From the NCBI RefSeq assembly GCF_040954835.1, contig NC_090698.1:5020501-5084500 (forward strand): a DNA stretch of 64,000 nucleotides, in the 5' to 3' direction. A program made the translations under genes and the position numbers. The notes under the pieces were generated by a model. That model ran no database searches, was not told the origin of the DNA, and saw only the letters and a program-made list of their open reading frames with translations. The DNA is from Lepisosteus oculatus (lineage: Eukaryota > Chordata > Actinopteri > Semionotiformes > Lepisosteidae). The first letter of the stretch is position 1, and the number at the start of each line of letters is the position of its first letter. Positions 10,701 to 22,600 of this stretch are shown in pieces.

Positions 10701-13700
10701 AACTGTCCCCCAGCATTATGACTTAATATGGGAAAGGAGAGTGAGGATAAGTGTGTGGGAGAGAGAGAGACAGGCAAAGCGTGTGTTATTGTCTGCAGAA
10801 ATAGCTCTGTGTGCGTCCGTGCACATCATCGTGAATCAGTATGCGTATTTGTTGGCATGCGTGTGTACAGCTGTGTTGAAAAAACAAACAAAGTGCCACG
10901 ATAATGAGACAAATTCCAGCTGATACCAGTTAGAGAAATCAGAACATCAGTTCACAGAGCAAACTGACAAATCAAATCCAGAGACAGTTTTCAATCAGTT
11001 CAAAAGTCCTCACTCACTCTGGAAACAAGATCTCTGTCACGTCTTCACTTCACAGTCTGGAGTTCAGGATTCTAAAGGAAAGGAAGAAGTGCTGGATTTC
11101 TTTTTAGAGCTACGTGTTTAACAAGCCTGGCTTGCCTGGCTTGCCTGCCTGTGTCCGGCAGTAAAGGTTTTTACAGCCACCTGGGGGAGTAAATGTCACC
11201 CCCCCCCCTCAGAGAGCTGTGCTGTGGCAGCTGGGTGATTAATGGGTCCGGAAGGGGCAGGGTAGCCTGAGTGTGTTTGCCCAAGTGCTTTTCTGTGCAC
11301 AGTCCTGCAGTGTGATTACACAGCTCTAGGTGAGCCACCGCAGCCCTGGAGATCAATTGCACTGAAATAGTTTTCAGTGTCCAGCTTTTACATATAGTGA
11401 CAGTTTGAAGCTTGTGGTCGTTAATGGACAAATTGTTCGATGTTGGGGCTAGAAACGTAAGGGAATATTTCGAGCCTTAATGAAAATAATTGTTCTGAGA
11501 GGGACATCCTTCCTGGTGTAACCTGGCAGTAAACTCGTTTTAAAAGAATGATTTATGACCATTATTGACTGGGGCATTTCTGGAGGAAATGCTGGAACAT
11601 TAGCAGTGCAATGTCGTGGCCTGCTTATCAGTGCCTGAGCTAATTCTGTGGCCATGCCGAATGAGTGCGACCACAGAGAGGCGAGACACTAAAGATTCAG
11701 CACCCGTCCAGGCAAATGAGATACTTCCTCATATCTCCTCTTATCGCCTTGTAACTCCTAACGTGATCTTGGACGGATGCATGAATCCACCAGACAGGAG
11801 CCGATGCGCTCCCTGAGCAGATCCGACAGCTAGCTCGTTCGCCTGAACGTGGGGCGCACATCTCAGCACCGTGTACTGACAAACTGAAAAATGCAAGAGC
11901 CGAGAGAGCCCGTGTGCAGGATTTTGGGATTCTTTGCGAGTGCGTGCTGCAGGTTCAGAAAGAGGAATCCCACGCTGCGTTTCTGCATGTTTTGAAATTG
12001 TCCCACGCCGCAGAGCAGTCCTGTTTCCCAGCTGGCTTGGGATGTGGCCGCAGTGTCTTGCCACCCAAGTACAATGCTCAGGGTCAGAACTGCAGAGGTT
12101 CTGGTTGGGACATTGCTGCCCACAGCAGACCATGAAAAATCCAGTCAGTGGTTAGGCAAGGTTGAACGCCTCATTGCTTGAATTGGAGCTCAGTGATACA
12201 AATATATGTATGCACAGCGCAAGATCACATCATAAATATACATCATGACATTTCAGTTCCATGTGTAATTGATTATGAAGTTACCAGGCTTATTCAAACT
12301 GCTGCATCATGAAGACTGGGCTCCGGGGAGCCGTGTCTTTGAACAAGCCAGTTTAATTTATGGGCACCCTGCACAGAAGTTTGTTTTTTTTTTCAGAATC
12401 AGTGATTGATTTCTGCTTTTAACGCCCCTGAACTCGCAAAAGGAAAACATCGTTCAAGTCCAAGATCTGTGGTAACCTCCCCCTCTCCCTGCCCCCACCA
12501 GCCGGATTTGAATGCGGCGGCGCACGCGTGCGCCCCGAAACGCGGTGACACCAATTCCCCCGATTCCCTGCGCCCCCCGAGCCGCACTGACATCCTGTCT
12601 GTCACAGGCGTGACGGGGGACCAGCAGGTGGGCATGGCTGTCACTCCAGCGCCGTGATGAGTGACATCCAGAGAGCTGAGGGCTGTTTCTGAAGAAGGCC
12701 TTCAGATTCCCTGCAGAGGAGCCATCAGATTTTCTTTTCTCCCCAAGAAAAAGTCATTAAGAAGAAGCACGACTGCAAAGAAATCTGCCATTTAGTTCTC
12801 TCGGTTCTCGCTGAACCGCGCTAGCCAGCGAATGTCCAGAATGGAAACAAAGCCAGAGAAAATGATGCACGTGCTGAAGATGGTTCCAGTTCTCCATGAA
12901 ACCCAGCCCAGGCCTTGTAGGGAGACTTTGGTTTGAACTGCATGCCCCTAAGGAAGGCAAATCTCCACAAACATCGTCAATCTTCTTTTTATATAGCTTT
13001 GGAATCGCTCTTTTTTTTAAAATCAGGTCACCATCCAGTTGCCTGTGCACAGCTCCTCAGACATGCCCACCTGTCTAACGCCTTCATCGGTTGACATGCT
13101 GCGTGCTCCTCTGTACTTTCAGAGGAGAGTCAGCGCCAATCCCAGCTCTGGCCTGTCTTGCACTGATGTCACTGCGTGTCTCCGGAGTCTCCGTTTCACC
13201 AAGATCCAGGAATATCCTGGCTGACTCAGGCCCAGCCTGTCGGCACTCTCCTGGATGGGCATCACTGCTGTGGAAATCCTGGTCACAGCTGGCCATCTGG
13301 CCCAGTGGACTCCCCCTGCACTCTGATCAAACACATGAACAGATTGATCCGCTCGATAGCCCTTTTAGACAGCTCTCTTCCCAGTGCTTCTTCGCTGCAT
13401 GACCTGTTGGTCTAAATGCAGCAGTTCTCAGTCCGTATCAAATCCTCTTCTGCCTCCACACCATACCTGGCTGTACTAGTCGTGATCAGCAGGGATCTGT
13501 GGAGTTTTTCACTTCTGAGTCTCAACGCACAAACAGGGAGAGTCACCACGTGTGGCCGCGGCAGACAGGGCTGTGACCCAACCCATAATTGGTGCTCTGT
13601 ATTTCACTCCTTTTTTTTTCCTGTGTGTTTTCTTTTGCAGAACAGTCTGAAGGGTACTCCCTGGGCGCTGATGGCCTCTCTGGAGCAGCAAGTGGGGGAG

Positions 13701-16700
13701 CTGAGGGTCGACGCCGAGACCGCCTATGCCGAGCCCCCCTCTGATGTGGGAGACAGCCGGCCGAGCTCAGGTACTGGGGCAGCAGCTGCTTCCAGCTGTC
13801 TTGTACCATCCAGCTCAAATCAATTTGCTGTGACGATGGTGAGCAGATGGAAGTGGCAACGTTAGTGTGAAAATCCTGTTCTCTCCAGTGGGGCAGACGT
13901 GACCAGCATGGAATGCCTGGAAAGGAGCAGGCCAGTCTTTAGCTGTAGGGGTGTGTTGCTTTCTGTTGTTATTAGAATCTTCTGGGAAACAGATAAGGCT
14001 CCTATTGCACAGCAGGTAGATCCCCATCAGGTTATTTTCTACCTTCAAGATCTTCCAAACCAGAGAGGGAGGGCTTTCCATGTAATATTCAGTTCAAAAC
14101 AATATTAGACATATCACTTTTCTTCATCGAAGGCCTAAGGCTCAGAGAGCCTTAATAAGGGTCCAGCTGTTACAGCCTGCGAAACACTTCTGTTTTCCTT
14201 GCTTTTAATGCATAGCAATTCTCTGTGTTGATGTGAAGATTTGTGTCTCTAGCTGTGCTTGTGTGTTGTATTTGGCCTCCAGGTTTTTACGAGTTAAGTG
14301 AAGGCCCTTCGCCTGTCGGCCTGTCGGATTCCTCTGTCTTCAGGGAGTTCCAGCCCAGCTACTCCTCCCGGGCCGGTGGGCCGAGCGACGCCCGCGTCAG
14401 TTATGCCAGCGAGCGGCCCAAGTCAGTCGGTAAGCTGACGCTGGGAGAGGCGTCACCCCTCCCAATTCCTTCAGAAAAAACCTGACACAGAGGCAGGCTG
14501 GTAATCAAAGGGAAACAGAAATGAGTGTCTTAAAACAACTTTTAAGTTGCCTGTGCCTGCGTTTCAAGTCTTCTTAATGTGATGTTCAAGAGGATTTGTA
14601 GGAAATACAAGCATCTAGGCACCCTAGAATTCAGGTCCTAGTGAAGGAATGCTATCAGTAGCACGTCCGATAATAGAGTAAAAAACAGGATAGTGATTTA
14701 TCAAGTAGTGCTTACAATATGCTTCTATCACATGCAAAGAGAGTAGTAACATATATATATATATTCTTTAGTGAAGCTTGCACACAAGGAAAAAAAAACG
14801 TGAAGTAACATCTGGCCACTGTATAAGGGTAAGTATTCTTTAATTGCGTCAAGCAGTGGGTAATTAAGCTGGGTTTGCAGGTTGGTCATGAGACACATGT
14901 GTTAGGCCTTCCAAGACAAGGCACCTCTGTTTACCCAGCTAGCAGCATGGCGCAGGGAGAGAAAGGGCTTCTGTGCTAGAGACCGCGCAGACACACGCTT
15001 GTGTACAAACCAAACACACACTGCCTGGGCATCAGGGCCTGTCTCTACTGCAGTTTATACGCTGCCAAATAGTTCTTTTATTTTCTTTCTAACTGGATGT
15101 GTGCTGCATTAGGGCACGCCTCGGTCCACTCGGTCAGATTTTCAAACTCTTCGTGGGCAGCCAGTTTGTGTCTCCAAACTGGACGATTGAGATTGTTTTG
15201 AAATGCTGAAATCTGTCTGAAAGCATTTAAACATGGTCTCTGGAGTTCCCTTCAGCTCATAAGCTGTGTTCAACTGCTTGGAAATCTGGTATTGGTTTTC
15301 TTTAGAAGCTGGTTTGTCGGTAGGCTCTAAGGAAAACTGTCCCTTGTGTTGTTGTCGGTGCCATTCGTGTGACAGACTCAGTTCATCCTAGCAGTGCAGT
15401 AGCAGAGTCCCATGCAATGCTGCACGCGGAGTTCGGGCGCCCAGGGTTGAGCTGATGGCCCAGTGAGTAAACCTGCATGTTTTCCTCCGTGTTCCCAGGG
15501 GACCTCTTTGTGGCCAACCGGGAAGGCTTACTGGACAGTGGTCCTCGCACCATGGTGCCCCGCTCCTTCTCCGCCCCTTACCCACGCTCCCTGGAGGGCA
15601 TTTCGGAAGGGACCGCTGCCGAGGAAGACCGCTGGCCCTGGGACCCACCATACCTGGGGGAGTTTGAGGAGGACCAGCTGTACCCCGGGGATCAGCCCAC
15701 GTCGGAGGACATACAGCAGGCCCACCGCGTCGAGAACTACATCCTGGGCCTGATCCAGAGGAGAGCCCTGCCTCTTCGCCCTTCCAAACCCCGCACCAAC
15801 CTCAACTCTGAGCCCCACAAAGGCCTGGCTCGGCAGAACAGCCTGTGCCGGAGGCCCCTGGAGCCGGGGTACCACCAGGGTGCTCATGGTGCCATCTCCC
15901 CCAGCTACGAAGGCCCCACCTGGGGCTGTAGGAGCCTTGATGAGGATGGGTATACTGGAATGCCTTTGAACTCTGATGAGAGCTTCTCCTACATTTATTC
16001 CAGGCCCAAGCCCACACCTTTGGCTGCAGTGCGCCCTGCTTCCCTAGACTATCCTTGCAGTGCTGCTTTGGAGCCAACCAGCAGTGACCAAGAGTCCCCA
16101 GAACACTACCAGGGTTATGCAATGCACAGATCGCCTCCAGCTGATGACCAAATGGTCAGTGCCCAATACATTCCAGCTCAGCAGGCTTGTCGGGCTCAGC
16201 AGTCCAGTCGGAACTCCTCCCAGAGATCTTCGGGCAAGCCTGGGAAGAGCCGAGCAGAGGTTGTCCGCTATTCCCCAGAACGCTGCAATCCCAGACCCAA
16301 AGGTACCCCCAAGAAATGCCGCTTCACCGAAGACAAGCCAACTCCCCGGAAGCCGGGAAGAAAAGCCTGCCGATCCCAGTCGGAGAACAGCCTCTTTGGC
16401 CAGAGGATGGCTTTGGATCGAAAGTACAACACAATAGATCGAGACGGGGGTGCCCGAGGATGCCAGTCTAGGCAGAGGCGCCAGCAACCAGGCAACACCT
16501 GCTACCGAAAGTGGAGATCCACCCTGGAGATCAGCCAGGATGAGGGGGAGATCCTGCCGGGGAATCAGGCCCCAAGACGCCTTCGCAAGCCCCCTCGTCA
16601 GCCCCCTCCCTACCCCTACAACCATCCTTATCCTGAGACTGACTTCCAGGAGCGTGCTCCCCTCTGCCGGCCTGAAGAGGGGTACCCCACCCCCTGCCTG

Positions 16701-16952
16701 GGAGACTCCGAGTCGAGCCTGAGTGAGGCTGACTCCCCGGGCTCCAGCTCCCTCTCCAGTGATTCGGATGAGAGTGGGGGGCTGGTGTGGCCCCAGCAGC
16801 TGCCCCCGCAGCTGGCTCGGCCCCCCTCACCCTCCTCTCCCCCCTGCGGCCCCCAGCCGAAGGCCTTCATCAAGATCAAGGCATCCCATGCACTGAAAAA
16901 GAAGATCCTTAGATTCCGCACTGGCTCGCTCAAGGTCATGACAACTGTCTGA
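2350..16952 (+). CDS. dact3: Dapper 3 (Dishevelled-binding antagonist of beta-catenin 3), complete, 4 coding exons
   Basis: Coding exons 2350-2595, 13641-13770, 14283-14429 and 15499-16952 join in frame (phases 0, 1, 1) to 658 residues; human DACT3 is about 630. Dapper proteins are cytoplasmic/nuclear scaffolds that bind the Dishevelled PDZ domain and tune Wnt signalling. Diagnostic blocks are the N-terminal MFRAFSFP and LAGLCELELLKQRQEY, then GFYE (126-129), ASERPKSVG (167-175), PRSFSAPYP (195-203), QYIPAQQ, RSQSENSLFG, YRKWRSTLEIS, SGGLVWPQQL, and a highly conserved basic tail ending KVMTTV (653-658), a class I PDZ ligand. MFRAFSFP and the tail favour DACT3 over DACT1 or DACT2. Start 2350 was chosen because human DACT3 begins MIRAFSFP; an in-frame ATG at 2302 would add 16 residues without a family match. 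Confidence 0.95.
5262..5660 (-). mobile_element. tRNA-derived SINE with duplicated tRNA-like unit
   Basis: On the - strand the head TGTAGCGGAGCTCGTTCGGA begins near 5660. A-box-like and B-box-like (GGTTCGAGCCC, complement of 5517-5528) sequences follow, then a tail, then a second unit with another B-box-like GGTTCGTGCCT (complement of 5344-5354) and a second copy of the GTTGCGGGA...GGGGTGGAGCGG body. The single-unit relative is at 24198-24499 on the + strand. The family name is unknown to me. Confidence 0.8.
6095..6130. repeat. ATT/TTA microsatellite with degenerate SINE/LINE tail
   Basis: ATTATTATTATTATT followed by CAATTAGTGCCACTTGTATA, resembling the 3' end of a decayed retroposon on the - strand. 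A similar start is seen at 51306. Confidence 0.35.
8168..8215 (+). repeat. TG/G-run tract
   Basis: TGTGTGTG followed by G runs of about 10, 4 and 9 bases. A low-complexity tract inside dact3 intron 1. Confidence 0.8.
9888..10050 (-). repeat. Degenerate dispersed repeat, tRNA-like/RTE-like
   Basis: Contains GGGGTTCGATTCC (B-box-like) and TGTGGAGTTTGCGTGCTCTC, a block characteristic of the dispersed fish repeat seen in the opposite orientation at 980-1215. Heavily mutated; boundaries are approximate. Confidence 0.5.
10631..10643 (+). promoter_or_regulatory. Perfect DR1 nuclear-receptor element
   Basis: AGGTCAGAGGTCA: two perfect AGGTCA half-sites with a one-base spacer, the consensus for RXR heterodimers with PPAR, for COUP-TF and for HNF4. 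It lies in dact3 intron 1, 3 kb before exon 2. Function is inference only. Confidence 0.5.
13641..13770 (+). CDS. dact3: dact3 coding exon 2
   Basis: Acceptor TTTTGCAG at 13633-13640 and donor GTACTG at 13771. It encodes residues 83-125 plus the first base of Gly126. The MASLEQQVGELRVD segment matches the short LEEQLEAL...L-type helix after the acidic region of DACT3. Confidence 0.9.
14283..14429 (+). CDS. dact3: dact3 coding exon 3
   Basis: Acceptor CCTCCAG at 14276-14282 and donor GTAAGC at 14430; it starts and ends in phase 1. It encodes GFYE, a Ser-rich stretch and YASERPKSV, which is a near-invariant block of DACT1-3. Confidence 0.92.
14430..15498 (+). other. dact3 intron 3
   Basis: About 1.07 kb, AT-rich, with a short TA microsatellite at 14750-14764. 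No coding exon seen. Confidence 0.8.
15499..16952 (+). CDS. dact3: dact3 coding exon 4 (last)
   Basis: Acceptor TGTTCCCAG at 15490-15498. It encodes residues 175-658 and the TGA stop, about three quarters of the protein, as is usual for Dapper genes. It carries PRSFSAPYP, the RRQNS-like LARQNSLCRRP, basic Ser-rich segments, the Ser/Glu-rich ESSLSEADSPGSSSLSSDSD patch and the C-terminal PDZ ligand. Confidence 0.95.
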
Positions 16953-18190
16953 GAGCTGTCTCCCAGACCTGACAGATTCACCCTTGAAAGCTTGAAATAT
17001 ATATATAAATTTGTGGAGACAGTGATAGCAGAATGACAACTTTAAGTGCTTCAGTGTTCTGTTTCGTCATTCTGTTTGCTCTGCTGCAGTGATTTCTGGA
17101 TTTAAGTACCATCTGATGTGGCCTCACGGGAGAAAAGTCTAATTCTTTAACCTGGGTCAGGTGAAGTGGAGGATTTTTCTCTGACAAAGATTTAAAACAG
17201 CACCCAAACTGGCACTCCCCCAAAGGCAAACTGAGAGGCCCGTGAGTCACGTCTGTGCTTTAGCTGGGTCTCTGTTAATGTCTTGACCTTGTTCAAGACC
17301 AGGCCAAGAGGTGGCTGCCTCAGCTCTGGCCGCAGGGTCTCTTTCATGATGTCATCCTTCCCATCAGCTTATCTCGTTCTCACTGCGAGTGTCGTCAACA
17401 AGGGTCTCAAGGAAAGGGGATTGGCTGAAAAAGTGACGTTCTACGACACAAGAACTGATTTCATTTAGAGGGACATCAAAAATATCTGCATGCTACAAAG
17501 TAAAGGTAGACAGTTAAATGTGTATTTTGTCCTGCAGATTTTGTGAAAGTGTAGTGTCATACACATCCCCATCGAGGACCAGGCATCATATTGGTTACAT
17601 GTCTGGAATAGGCAGAGCCCTACAGAGGACATACTTATCAGTATTTCATGCACATTTTCAAGTTTTTGCTCCACATTTCGGTAAGGGTTCTGCAACCCAA
17701 CCCTTATTGGAGACGCTCGGAAAAGACTATCAAAATGATCATATTAATAATCATCATGCCTCTGACTCAAATAGACAACTTGTGCCTCCCGTGCAACACC
17801 CTCCCTGCCATTTCTAGATTATGAGAAGGTAAACCGCAACATGGTCATCAACCTACAGTCGGCACAAATTCACCAACAGGCGACCAGTTCGGACTGACTA
17901 CCAGCCCTACACAATGCTGGTTGCTTTGGATCTACTAGGGGAAGTATGACATTGCTCAGTTAAAGCAGCTGACGAAGTCTTCAGCACAGCACTGCCACTG
18001 GGATCCCATGGACCTGCCTGCTGGGCTGAGCTTGATGAATCTCCTTTTAGATTTCAGTGACACAGTAGAGTCCTTCTGGCCCCAGCATCTGTGCGGTGTC
18101 ACAGCTCTTGTATATATCTGTACATACCTTCCTGTGGCCTTGTATTTATGAATGTGGTCTGTAAATAAAGCTGTGATATTTGACACAGAA
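16953..18190 (+). other. dact3: dact3 3' UTR
   Basis: Non-coding sequence after the stop codon, up to the AATAAA at 18164 plus about 20 bases. The 3' end is inferred from that signal; an earlier end cannot be excluded. Confidence 0.6.
18164..18169 (+). terminator. dact3: Poly(A) signal of dact3
   Basis: AATAAA in the context TGTAAATAAAGCTGTG, 1.2 kb after the dact3 stop. It is the best canonical + strand signal before the downstream repeats. Confidence 0.65.
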
Positions 18191-18330
18191 GCTGGCTGAG
18201 TTTGTTCTCCAGAGTGGAAGAAAACAAGCCCGTTTTCTAGTTCGCAGCTGATTGGTCCGCGGATCTCTTCCCGGCCCTTGTTGTTTCTTTAAAGAAGCCA
18301 GGGTATCGCCTTCTACAACTGGGCTGGGTA

Positions 18331-18590
18331 GCCCGGGCGGAGCAGTGGCACACTGGAAGGTTGCCAGTTCAAATCCTGTGGCCGGCAGAGGAATCCTACT
18401 CTGTTGGGCCCCTGAGCAACGCCCTTAACCCCAACTGGTCCAGGGGCGCTGTACAATGGCTGACCCTGTGCTCTGACCCCCAGCTTCTCTCCCTGTCTGT
18501 GTGTCTCATGGAGAGAAAGCTGGGGTATGTGAAAAGATGAATTCCTAATACAAGAAATTGTATATGGCTAATAAAGTGATCTATCTCTCT
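18331..18590 (+). mobile_element. tRNA-derived SINE, family 2, copy 1
   Basis: Head with B-box-like GCCAGTTCAAATCC, then the family blocks AATCCTACTCTGTTGGGCCC, CAATGGCTGACCCTGTGCTC, TGTGTGTCTCATGGAGAG and the tail GGCTAATAAAGTGAT. The same blocks in the same order occur at 35645-35906 (+) and, 5'-truncated, at 29396-29543 (-). Confidence 0.85.
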
Positions 18591-18599
18591 TGAACGACA

Positions 18600-19040
18600 C
18601 TCCCACAACCCCTTGCGTTGTGACATACCTGCTGCCCTGGCCTAATTGAAGACACTTATCCATTTGCTTCTTGAAAGAAACTAGGGTATCAGTTTTAGGG
18701 CTTGGTAGCTTGATCCATGCTCCCACAATCTGCCCTTTTAGACTGAATTGAGTTCCCTTTGTCTGCGTGCGTTCAGGCGAAGAATTAGTCTGGTTGCTCT
18801 CCTTTGTGCTGCCTCAAGAGTTGCAATGCAGTGCCTTTCCTGTAGCATGTGGACCAAAACAAAACACAAATATATCCTGATGTCCGTTGATATAACGCAA
18901 CATACACTCTCGGCTCTATATCCAGTCATTTGTGGGTTTTATTTATTACTCCCCACACTGTCTCGTTAAACAAAGCGATGAGTCACAGCTGTTTCTGAGA
19001 GGAAGAACCGCAGAGAATGCAGTTGGTGGCAATGACGGTC
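18600..19040. repeat. Intergenic sequence with a dispersed repeat (18736-18870)
   Basis: TTGTCTGCGTGCGTTCAGGC and CTGCCTCAAGAGTTGCAATG in 18736-18870 resemble a common fish interspersed repeat on the - strand. TTCTTGAAAGAAACTAGGGT at about 18670 is related to TTCTTTAAAGAAGCCAGGGT at about 18285. No gene seen. Confidence 0.4.
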
Positions 19041-19640
19041 ATTACCACTGTTCTCTGCTGTCACGGACATTGGGGGAGGGCGGGTTCGTGCAGGATCCCT
19101 ACAGCTGGCCAAGCCATTTCCCGACAGATCCAGGAGCGTGAACATTGAAATATGGGTCGGAGGTGTGTGTCCCCTACCACGGAAAACGTGCCTCCCACCC
19201 CCCACCGAGTTCTCGGCCACCACTTGACACCGCCCTGAGACAGTCCTTACTTGTCCCAGCGACAGGTGTGACCACAAAACAGGGCCTGTACAAACCCAGT
19301 GATCAATGGAAGCACCCATGTGGCGCGCGTGGTGAAGAGCCCAGTAATCGGGCAGTTTCATCTAGACCTCTCGCCCACCGTCCCTCTCTGGTGGTATCGA
19401 GAAGCCTGTCGGTCGCTGCAATCTATAACGCGAGGCGTGGCAATCGAAAAAGGCTCGTGGCCCGTGTGGCACCGGAGAGCCACACTCGCCGCCAACTGCC
19501 AGCAGGCTGATGAGCTGCGTCCACTTCAGCTGAATCGCAATGCGCTGTGCGCGCAAAGGTCAGAGGTCAGATCCCGTCTGGCACGGGAAATAATCAGACC
19601 AGCACCAACATGGTGAATGGTAGCGGATGCAAGAGTCGGG
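19040..19640. other. CpG-rich intergenic patch without a recognised gene
   Basis: Sequence such as TCGGTCGCTGCAATC, AACGCGAGGCGTGG and CTCGCCGCCAACTGCC has a CpG content well above its flanks. Overlapping open frames of 105-131 residues on both strands look like by-products of GC content, with no recognisable domain. It ends at a perfect DR1 (19557-19569). It could be a gene-less CpG island, an unmapped promoter or a GC-rich repeat. Confidence 0.4.
19557..19569 (+). promoter_or_regulatory. Perfect DR1 nuclear-receptor element
   Basis: AGGTCAGAGGTCA, identical to the element at 10631, located in the CpG-rich patch 3' of dact3. Confidence 0.5.
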
Positions 19641-22600
19641 GTATGTGGCCATTAAGAAAACTAAGAGAGCTGTGTAGCAGCTCTCAAAGGATCAGACACC
19701 AGGAACTCAGTGCCATCCTCCATCACGGATTTGAAATGACTTGTTTTTTTTAAAAGAAATAGCAGCAGACTGGAATGTCATTCACAGGTATCTGGGCGAA
19801 GGAATGTGCTTTAATGTAAACACTTCTTAATCTGTTTCCCCCCCCACACACACACACACCTCCCTGGAGACCCTAACGAGATAATTATCCCCAGCTGTGT
19901 CATAATGAGTCAAAGCCAGATTCCCTCCAGAGAAACCAGATCAGTAGGAACTCAGGGGAGGGGGAGCACAGTGCTAGTTCTGCATGTTTTCAAAAAGCAA
20001 GAAAACAAAAAAAAGGCAATTGATATATGAGAATAAATAAGCAGTAGGTCTAATTCTCCGAGGCATTTGTTTTAAACCGTATCTCGCACACCTCTGGGAT
20101 TTCTTTGCATAAAAGAGATTCCCATCCCACCCAGGTGTTCAGTGTCTCAAGAGTAATTCGAGGAATTCTGGTCTCCCAACCACACTCTCTCAGAGTTCCC
20201 TTTCATAAACACGTCTTGCCAGACCAGCTGTAAATATCGTGTGTGCAAGAGACCTGCAAAAAGCTGCAGACTCACTGGCTCCCCGGGGGCAGGACTGGGA
20301 ACCCCTCGTCTAGGCTTTTGGGACCCCTGGACCACAGCTTTCTCCCAATCGAGCTCCTTCAAACCTTTCAGATTGTTTTTTTGGTCTGGAACTGTCAGAG
20401 ATTTGTAATGTGCCTGCAGGCATCTGTGAGCAACTAAGAAATGGCAAATGTCTTTGTGAGCAAAAAACAATCAAATTATTAAGTTTATTATTAGGTGAAG
20501 CAACTGAGAGAGTCCTACAGGATGGAAAAACAGCAGCGACAGGGTTCCAAAGATGCTCTCTGCCCTAGATCCCAGCCATCATTGATCATCCACAAAATCT
20601 CCTTCAATGATATCTCAAAGCTGACCAGACAGGAAGTGCTGCCGGGGGGAAGCAAATCGGCGCGCAAGTGGTCAAAATCCATTCAAGCCGATGTAGCGTG
20701 TAACACTGATAAAGCTCCCCTTCACAGCCCCAGCCATTCCGCTCCCGAGTTCAACAGCAGAATCGGACAGCGCGAGAGGAGCAGGAGGTGGGAGTGAGCG
20801 AGTCTTGGCATCGCGGGGAAGTGGGAAACAGAAACCACTTTTTAGAAGTTGCTGGAAGAGCCACCCTCCTTTCCCCCCACTCCGAAGAGCTGTCTGAGGT
20901 TCTCGAAAAGAAAGAGGCTACTGTCGCCCCCCCTCTCCTCCCCTCCATCTGGAGACAGTTATGTAAGCATGTTCCCTTCAGCCCAGGAACCTTGAGCATT
21001 TCCTGTAAGGGAGAAAGAAATGGATGTTTTTATTTCTGGGGTGGGGGCAGACACTGAAAGAGAAAGAGGGGGAAAAAGCAAAATGGAAAGAAGGAGACAG
21101 AGAGAGGAAAAGGGAGAACATGAGCCGAGGATCAGTGCCAACCCCATTAGAGGCTTCGGAAAACGAAACAGACCCATGTTTATATGCGCACAGATGCTTG
21201 TCATTTTGAGAGCAAAAGGGAGGTTGTTCAGATTTTGTGACGCTTGTATCACACTGTTTCTTTTCTGCACGCGGACGTCCTCATAGACTTGACAGAGACA
21301 GTGCCACTTCGTGGGATAAACACATCAGGGCCAAAACAGCTAGCTCATGCATCAGTCAGGGCAAATATCTAAGGGACATCTCCTCACGTCTCTAAGCCTT
21401 CTATATTTACTGGGCCTCAGCTGGACTGTACCCCAGAATAGCTCAGTCCTGCTTTCCTCTCACTCCCCTGTAAGCAGCCTTATTTCTCTTTATTTTTATT
21501 TTATTCCGGCGCTGTTAACTAGCACAGCAGTCGACAGTCAAGGACCACCCTGCAGTCTGGAAGGCGCGGCGTGAGGAAACACCGGGAGACAGGGAGCGCA
21601 GCAGTGAAAGGGTTATTCCTCGCCTGCTCAGCGCCACATCTGGCTCTGATTAGAGCTGGGGAGGGGAGAGAGGGGGGTGGGGGGGAGAGGCGAGTCCAGA
21701 AAGTTGCTGTAGTGCAGCTTGAAAGCGGCAGATTTCTTCATCCAACCTGACCACCGCGGTTCGGGGAGCGAGCGAGAGAGAGAGAGACGGCACAGGGAGG
21801 GGGACAGATGGAGGGGTCATGCAGAGAACACCGTGCTTCTTTCCATCTTTCTCATTCTTATTACATACTGTGTGTTTAGTCTTACCCCCTCTCTCTCTCA
21901 CTCTCTGTCTTCCTTCCCGAGTAACAGCTGGAATCTAAAAAGCTCGCCGCGGGGTGGTGTCCCGTTGGCTTCTATCGATGTCCCGTTAGCTCTCCCTCAG
22001 ACGGCGCTCGTTCCACTGAGCCATGTGCCTGCAGACTGAGGCTTCCCTGGGTGCTACCTGTTCTCCTTGCAGTGATCGTGGGGTTTGTGAGTCCTGAGGT
22101 GGGGTGGGGTGGGTGTCTGCTCACCTCAGTCAAATCTCTGTATGTGGGATATCAGCCATTAAAAAAATCCAGACTATTTCAGAGTTAGTCTCTCCCCAAC
22201 ATTCCTCATTCTGGGCTCTCTGCCAGCAGTTTAATGGAGAGATGTCTGATCCGATCCGGAGATTCGGAATAATAACATAATTCACCTTTTAACAGCCTGC
22301 TTAAATGTAGCCAGCTGCCCTCCAAACTTTACGCCGCACACGCACCAGGATGTAGCGACAGGCACCCTCTGCTGCCTAAATGTGGTACATGCAAAACTGT
22401 GCTGACTGTCATCTAAATATCTGGCAAATGTCTCTTAAATGAGGTTTTATGTGTTCATCTCCACAGCAAGCAGTTCTCTGGTTTTAATTTGTGCCGAGTT
22501 CGATAAATATATATATATAATTTATATATAATAAATTGAATATTGAAATATTGGTCACTCCGCAGTAAGGAGCTACAGTTGCTCTAGGAACAGGACAATA

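Larger units (their letters stand above)
2596..13640 (+). other. dact3 intron 1
   Basis: An 11-kb intron with GTAAG donor and TTTTCTTTTGCAG acceptor. It holds the tandem tRNA-type SINE at 5262-5660, a G-run tract at 8176-8215, a degenerate repeat at 9890-10050 and a perfect DR1 at 10631. Many small open frames occur here, none with recognisable protein similarity. A moderately GC-rich patch at 12480-12650 has no visible gene. Confidence 0.85.

Noticed and set aside
16044-16625. A 193-codon - strand frame over dact3 exon 4
   Set aside because: Antisense shadow of the GC-rich conserved exon.
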